A stretch of 7,342 nucleotides of DNA from Caldifarciminota bacterium (GTDB lineage: Bacteria; Hydrothermota; Tepidihabitantia; Tepidihabitantales; Tepidihabitantaceae). Under the pieces are notes generated by a model that worked only from the letters and a program-made list of their open reading frames with translations, did not search any database and had not been told where the DNA came from. Location of the stretch: contig JAFGQF010000045.1 of NCBI GenBank assembly GCA_016935775.1, positions 1-7,342 of the forward strand, read 5' to 3'. The first letter of the stretch is position 1, and each line of letters begins with the position of its first letter. The position numbers and the translations under genes are program-made. Positions 5,012 through 7,342 of the stretch are shown here, piece by piece.

Positions 5012-7231
5012 ATGCTCCGCGTGGGAACCGCGCTCTTGTTGCTGGCCGGGCTGGCGCTCGGCCAGCCGGCCGGGCCGAGCCGGGCCGAACCGACAAGGGT
5101 CGGGCTGGCGCTGTCTGGGGGCGCGGCGCTGGGCCTGGCGCATATCGGTGTGCTGAAGGTGCTGGTCGAGGAGGGCATCGTGCCGGTGGCGGTGTCGGGC
5201 AACTCGATGGGCGCGATGGTCGGCGGGGTGTACGCGGCGGGTTACAGCCCGGCGGAGATCGAGAGCATCGCGGTCAACGCCGACTGGGGGACGCTGTTCA
5301 GTTCCGGGGTGCCGTTCGGGGCGCGCTACCTGCCCGAGCGGCAGCAGGCGCAGCGCTACATCCTGCAACTCGGGCACCGCAACCTGTTCCCGTCGTTGCC
5401 CGGCGGGCTGGTGCCGTTGCAGAACGTCGAGTTCCTGTTGATGGACCTCTTGTCCGAAACCGAGTACAACACCGGGTTCGATTTCGACCGGCTGCCGACG
5501 CCGTACCGCGCCGTGGCGGTGGACCTGGTGACCGGCCGGCTGCAGGTGATGCGGCGCGGCCGGCTGTCCCAGGCGATACGGGCGAGCATCGCCATCCCCG
5601 GCGTGTTCGCGCCCGAGCTGCTCGACTCGATGGAGCTGGTGGACGGCGGGGTGCAGCAGTACCTGCCGGTCGAACCCCTGCTGGAGTTCGAGCCGGACTT
5701 CATCATCGCGGTGCTGACGATGAAGCACACGCCCGAGGCCGGAATCTCGCTGATTGACGTGGCCTCGCGCAGCATGGACATCGTCGGGGTCGAGGACCTG
5801 GCCCGCCAGCGGGCCCTGGCCGACATTGTGATCGAACCGGACGTGGACCCGTTCAGCCATTCCGATTTTGCCCGGGCCGCGGAGCTGGTCCGGGCCGGCG
5901 AAGAGGCGGCGCGCGCGGCCCTGCCCGGGATAGCGGCCCGGCTGGCCGGCCAGCGGCCGGTGCGGGAGCGCAACCCGGTCGAGACCCGGCCGCTGGCAAT
6001 GGTGCGCTCGGTGAGGCTCGAAGGACTGTCGGTAACCAGAAAGTCCACGCTCCGGCCGTTGCTCCAGACGCGGGCCGGCGGTTACCTGGTCTTCCGGCGG
6101 TTGCGCGAGGATTTGGTCCGGCTGTTCCATACCGGGCTGTTCGAGGATGTGAACTACCGGCTGGAGTTCGGCCCGGCCGAGTCGGTGGACGTGGTTGTCG
6201 AGTTGCAGGAGCGGGCCTACGGTTTCTACTCGCTGGGAATCCGCTACGACAACGTCGACAATGTCGGGCTCGGGCTCGAGGTGGGCCAGGGCAACCTCGG
6301 CGGCTCGGGCGCGGGCATCCGCGCCGCGCTGCACGTCGGCGACCCGACCGAGTTTCGCTTCGGCCTGACCGGCACGAGGTTGTTCATGCTGCCGTTCGGG
6401 TACCGGGTGGACGGGTTCTGGGGCAAGGTTGACCGGCAGTACTACGAGCGGGGCCGGGTGCAGGCCGACTACGGCATCGACTACCGGGGCGGCATCGCCG
6501 AGGCGGGCTACGTCCTGGGCCGGAACGCGTTCTTCAAGTTCGGGCTCACCGCCTACCGTGCCGGCTACCTCGTGCCGGACCGCGCGCCGCCCGCGCTCGA
6601 GGCGTTGCCCGGTTCGGAACTGGTGGCCGGGCCGCTCTTCCAGCTGGAATACGACAACCGGGTCAGTCCCTGGCTGCCTTCTGCCGGTTCCCACGTCGTG
6701 CTCGACGCGCTCTACTCGACCGGCCTGTTCGGGGAGCGGGGCGAGATGGCCCGTGTTGAACTGCGGTCCGGGCGCACGGTCGGGCTGGGGCGACGGTTGT
6801 TCCTGAGCGGCGGCTGGGAACTGGGCTTCACGCTCGGCGACTCGCTCTTCGCCGAGTACTTCCGGGCCGGGGCCGAGGACCTGCCCGGATTCGGCCGGGA
6901 CGAGTTCGTGTCGCCCTACAAGGCGCTGGTCCAGGGCAGTTTCGATGTCCGGGTGGTGGACCTGTTCGGCCAGGATGAGTACCCGCTGTTCCTCGGCGCG
7001 TTCGCCACGGTCGCGACTTTCGTACGGCCGGACGTGCTGGTCCAGCGGGCCGACCCGCTGACCGATTTGAACTGGAGCGCGGGCCTGACCCTGCGGACCG
7101 ACACGCCGGTCGGGCCGGTTGTCTGCCGGTTGGGCGTGGCCGACTTCGCCAAGCCGGAGTCGTTCAGCTACGCCGCGCCGCGGTTGAGCCTGTTCATTTC
7201 GGTCGGCCGGGACTTCCGCTACACCCGTTGA
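5012..7231 (+). CDS. Patatin-like phospholipase fused to POTRA and Omp85-type beta-barrel (PlpD-like, type Vd)
   Basis: The product is 739 residues, close to the length of PlpD from Pseudomonas. Residues 1-25 are a Sec signal peptide. Residues about 29-225 are a patatin domain: SGGAALGLAHIGVL (35-48) is the oxyanion loop, GNSMG gives the catalytic Ser65, and VDGGV gives Asp211 of the Ser-Asp dyad. Residues about 330-400 resemble one POTRA domain (VRSVRLEGLSVTRKSTLRPLL ... LFHTGLFEDVNY). Residues about 402-739 alternate like an outer-membrane barrel, ending FISVGRDFRYTR. The likely role is lipid hydrolysis, with the barrel placing the patatin domain at or beyond the outer membrane. The usual GGG.(R/K)G loop is GGAALG here, lacking the basic residue. 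The ATG at 5012 has no Shine-Dalgarno and a TAGAAT box 6 nt upstream. A GTG at 5021 with GGGGA upstream is an alternative start. Confidence 0.9.
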   Translation: MLRVGTALLLLAGLALGQPAGPSRAEPTRVGLALSGGAALGLAHIGVLKVLVEEGIVPVAVSGNSMGAMVGGVYAAGYSPAEIESIAVNADWGTLFSSGVPFGARYLPERQQAQRYILQLGHRNLFPSLPGGLVPLQNVEFLLMDLLSETEYNTGFDFDRLPTPYRAVAVDLVTGRLQVMRRGRLSQAIRASIAIPGVFAPELLDSMELVDGGVQQYLPVEPLLEFEPDFIIAVLTMKHTPEAGISLIDVASRSMDIVGVEDLARQRALADIVIEPDVDPFSHSDFARAAELVRAGEEAARAALPGIAARLAGQRPVRERNPVETRPLAMVRSVRLEGLSVTRKSTLRPLLQTRAGGYLVFRRLREDLVRLFHTGLFEDVNYRLEFGPAESVDVVVELQERAYGFYSLGIRYDNVDNVGLGLEVGQGNLGGSGAGIRAALHVGDPTEFRFGLTGTRLFMLPFGYRVDGFWGKVDRQYYERGRVQADYGIDYRGGIAEAGYVLGRNAFFKFGLTAYRAGYLVPDRAPPALEALPGSELVAGPLFQLEYDNRVSPWLPSAGSHVVLDALYSTGLFGERGEMARVELRSGRTVGLGRRLFLSGGWELGFTLGDSLFAEYFRAGAEDLPGFGRDEFVSPYKALVQGSFDVRVVDLFGQDEYPLFLGAFATVATFVRPDVLVQRADPLTDLNWSAGLTLRTDTPVGPVVCRLGVADFAKPESFSYAAPRLSLFISVGRDFRYTR

Positions 7232-7342
7232 GCAAGGCGCGGGCCGCAGGCCCGCACGCACAGGCCGCAGATGAACTGGCTGACCCGGCCCTCGCGTCGG
7301 AACTCGCGCAACTGCTCGTAGCAGGCAAGATGGTCGAACTGC
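7219..7342 (-). CDS. C-terminus of a probable iron-sulfur (ferredoxin-like) protein, cut by window edge
   Basis: Forty codons end at a TAG (7219-7221) and run in from the right edge. Third positions are mostly G or C, as in the other real genes, and the product looks protein-like. It contains DHLACYEQLREFRREG followed by QFICGLCVRACG. The CX2CX3C group preceded by a C-Y-hydrophobic helix resembles the end of 4Fe-4S proteins such as the epoxyqueuosine reductase-like group, where the motif normally ends in CP rather than CG. It could equally be another ferredoxin-type protein. The frame overlaps the 3' end of the convergent patatin gene by 13 bp, so the two genes share no intergenic space and no terminator was seen between them. 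With so little visible, the function is uncertain. Confidence 0.5.
   Translation of the reverse strand, partial: QFDHLACYEQLREFRREGRVSQFICGLCVRACGPRLAQRV

Noticed and set aside
7239..7255. GCGGGCC-GCA-GGCCCGC hairpin just after the patatin stop as a terminator
   Set aside because: No T-run on either side, and it lies within the coding sequence of the convergent cysteine-rich frame, where it encodes R-A-C-G-P-R.
4943..7261. 772-codon minus-strand open frame antisense to the patatin gene
   Set aside because: Low-complexity Pro/Arg/Gln/Val-rich product without domains. It arises because the plus-strand gene uses G/C third positions. The plus-strand frame has clear patatin and barrel motifs.

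Overview
The window is GC-rich bacterial chromosome with a strong G/C preference at third codon positions. This gives rise to many long but spurious antisense open frames. Two features point to an uncultured lineage of the FCB / WOR-3 (Stahlbacteria-like) kind: a large secreted multi-repeat protein ending in a FlgD/T9SS-like C-terminal domain, and a PlpD-type patatin fused to an Omp85 barrel, which implies an outer membrane. The lineage assignment is inference only. No tRNA, rRNA, CRISPR array or intact insertion sequence was seen.

Layout, left to right. (1) Positions 1-230, minus strand: the N-terminus of purF (amidophosphoribosyltransferase), cut by the window edge, with a clear sigma-70-type promoter at 240-267. 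(2) Positions 295-827, minus: debris of a small secreted repeat protein. A signal peptide plus about one and a half propeller modules (519-827) runs into a short dispersed repeat. Beyond it, in another frame, lies an orphan FlgD-like C-terminal remnant (295-414). (3) Positions 957-3854, minus: a 965-residue secreted protein with 16 propeller-type modules and a FlgD-like tail, with its own TTGACA-17-TACACT promoter and GGAGGA ribosome binding site. (4) Positions 3855-4069: an intergenic patch holding the second copy of the dispersed repeat, short TTGGAGCC/CGCCAAG repeats and GC-rich inverted repeats. (5) Positions 4070-4936, minus: a radical SAM protein of the PflX / COG1313 type. (6) Positions 5012-7231, plus, divergent from it: a 739-residue signal peptide-patatin-POTRA-beta-barrel protein (type Vd autotransporter architecture). 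(7) Positions 7219-7342, minus: the C-terminus of a cysteine-rich, probably iron-sulfur protein, converging on and overlapping the patatin gene by 13 bp.

The genes do not form one obvious pathway. The envelope/secretion theme (propeller protein, its decayed paralogue, patatin-barrel protein) is interleaved with metabolic enzymes (PurF, radical SAM). The most interesting sequence-level pattern is in the starts. Three genes (purF, the radical SAM gene, the patatin gene) have a -10 box (TAGAAT or TATAAT) only 5-9 nt before the start codon and no usable Shine-Dalgarno, so their mRNAs are probably leaderless. In each of the three, a stop codon inside the -10 box is in frame with the start. The two secreted repeat proteins instead have ordinary leaders with strong Shine-Dalgarno sequences. 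The second notable pattern is a 29-bp dispersed repeat. One copy sits exactly at the truncation point of the decayed propeller gene; the other is 6 bp upstream of the -35 box of the intact one.
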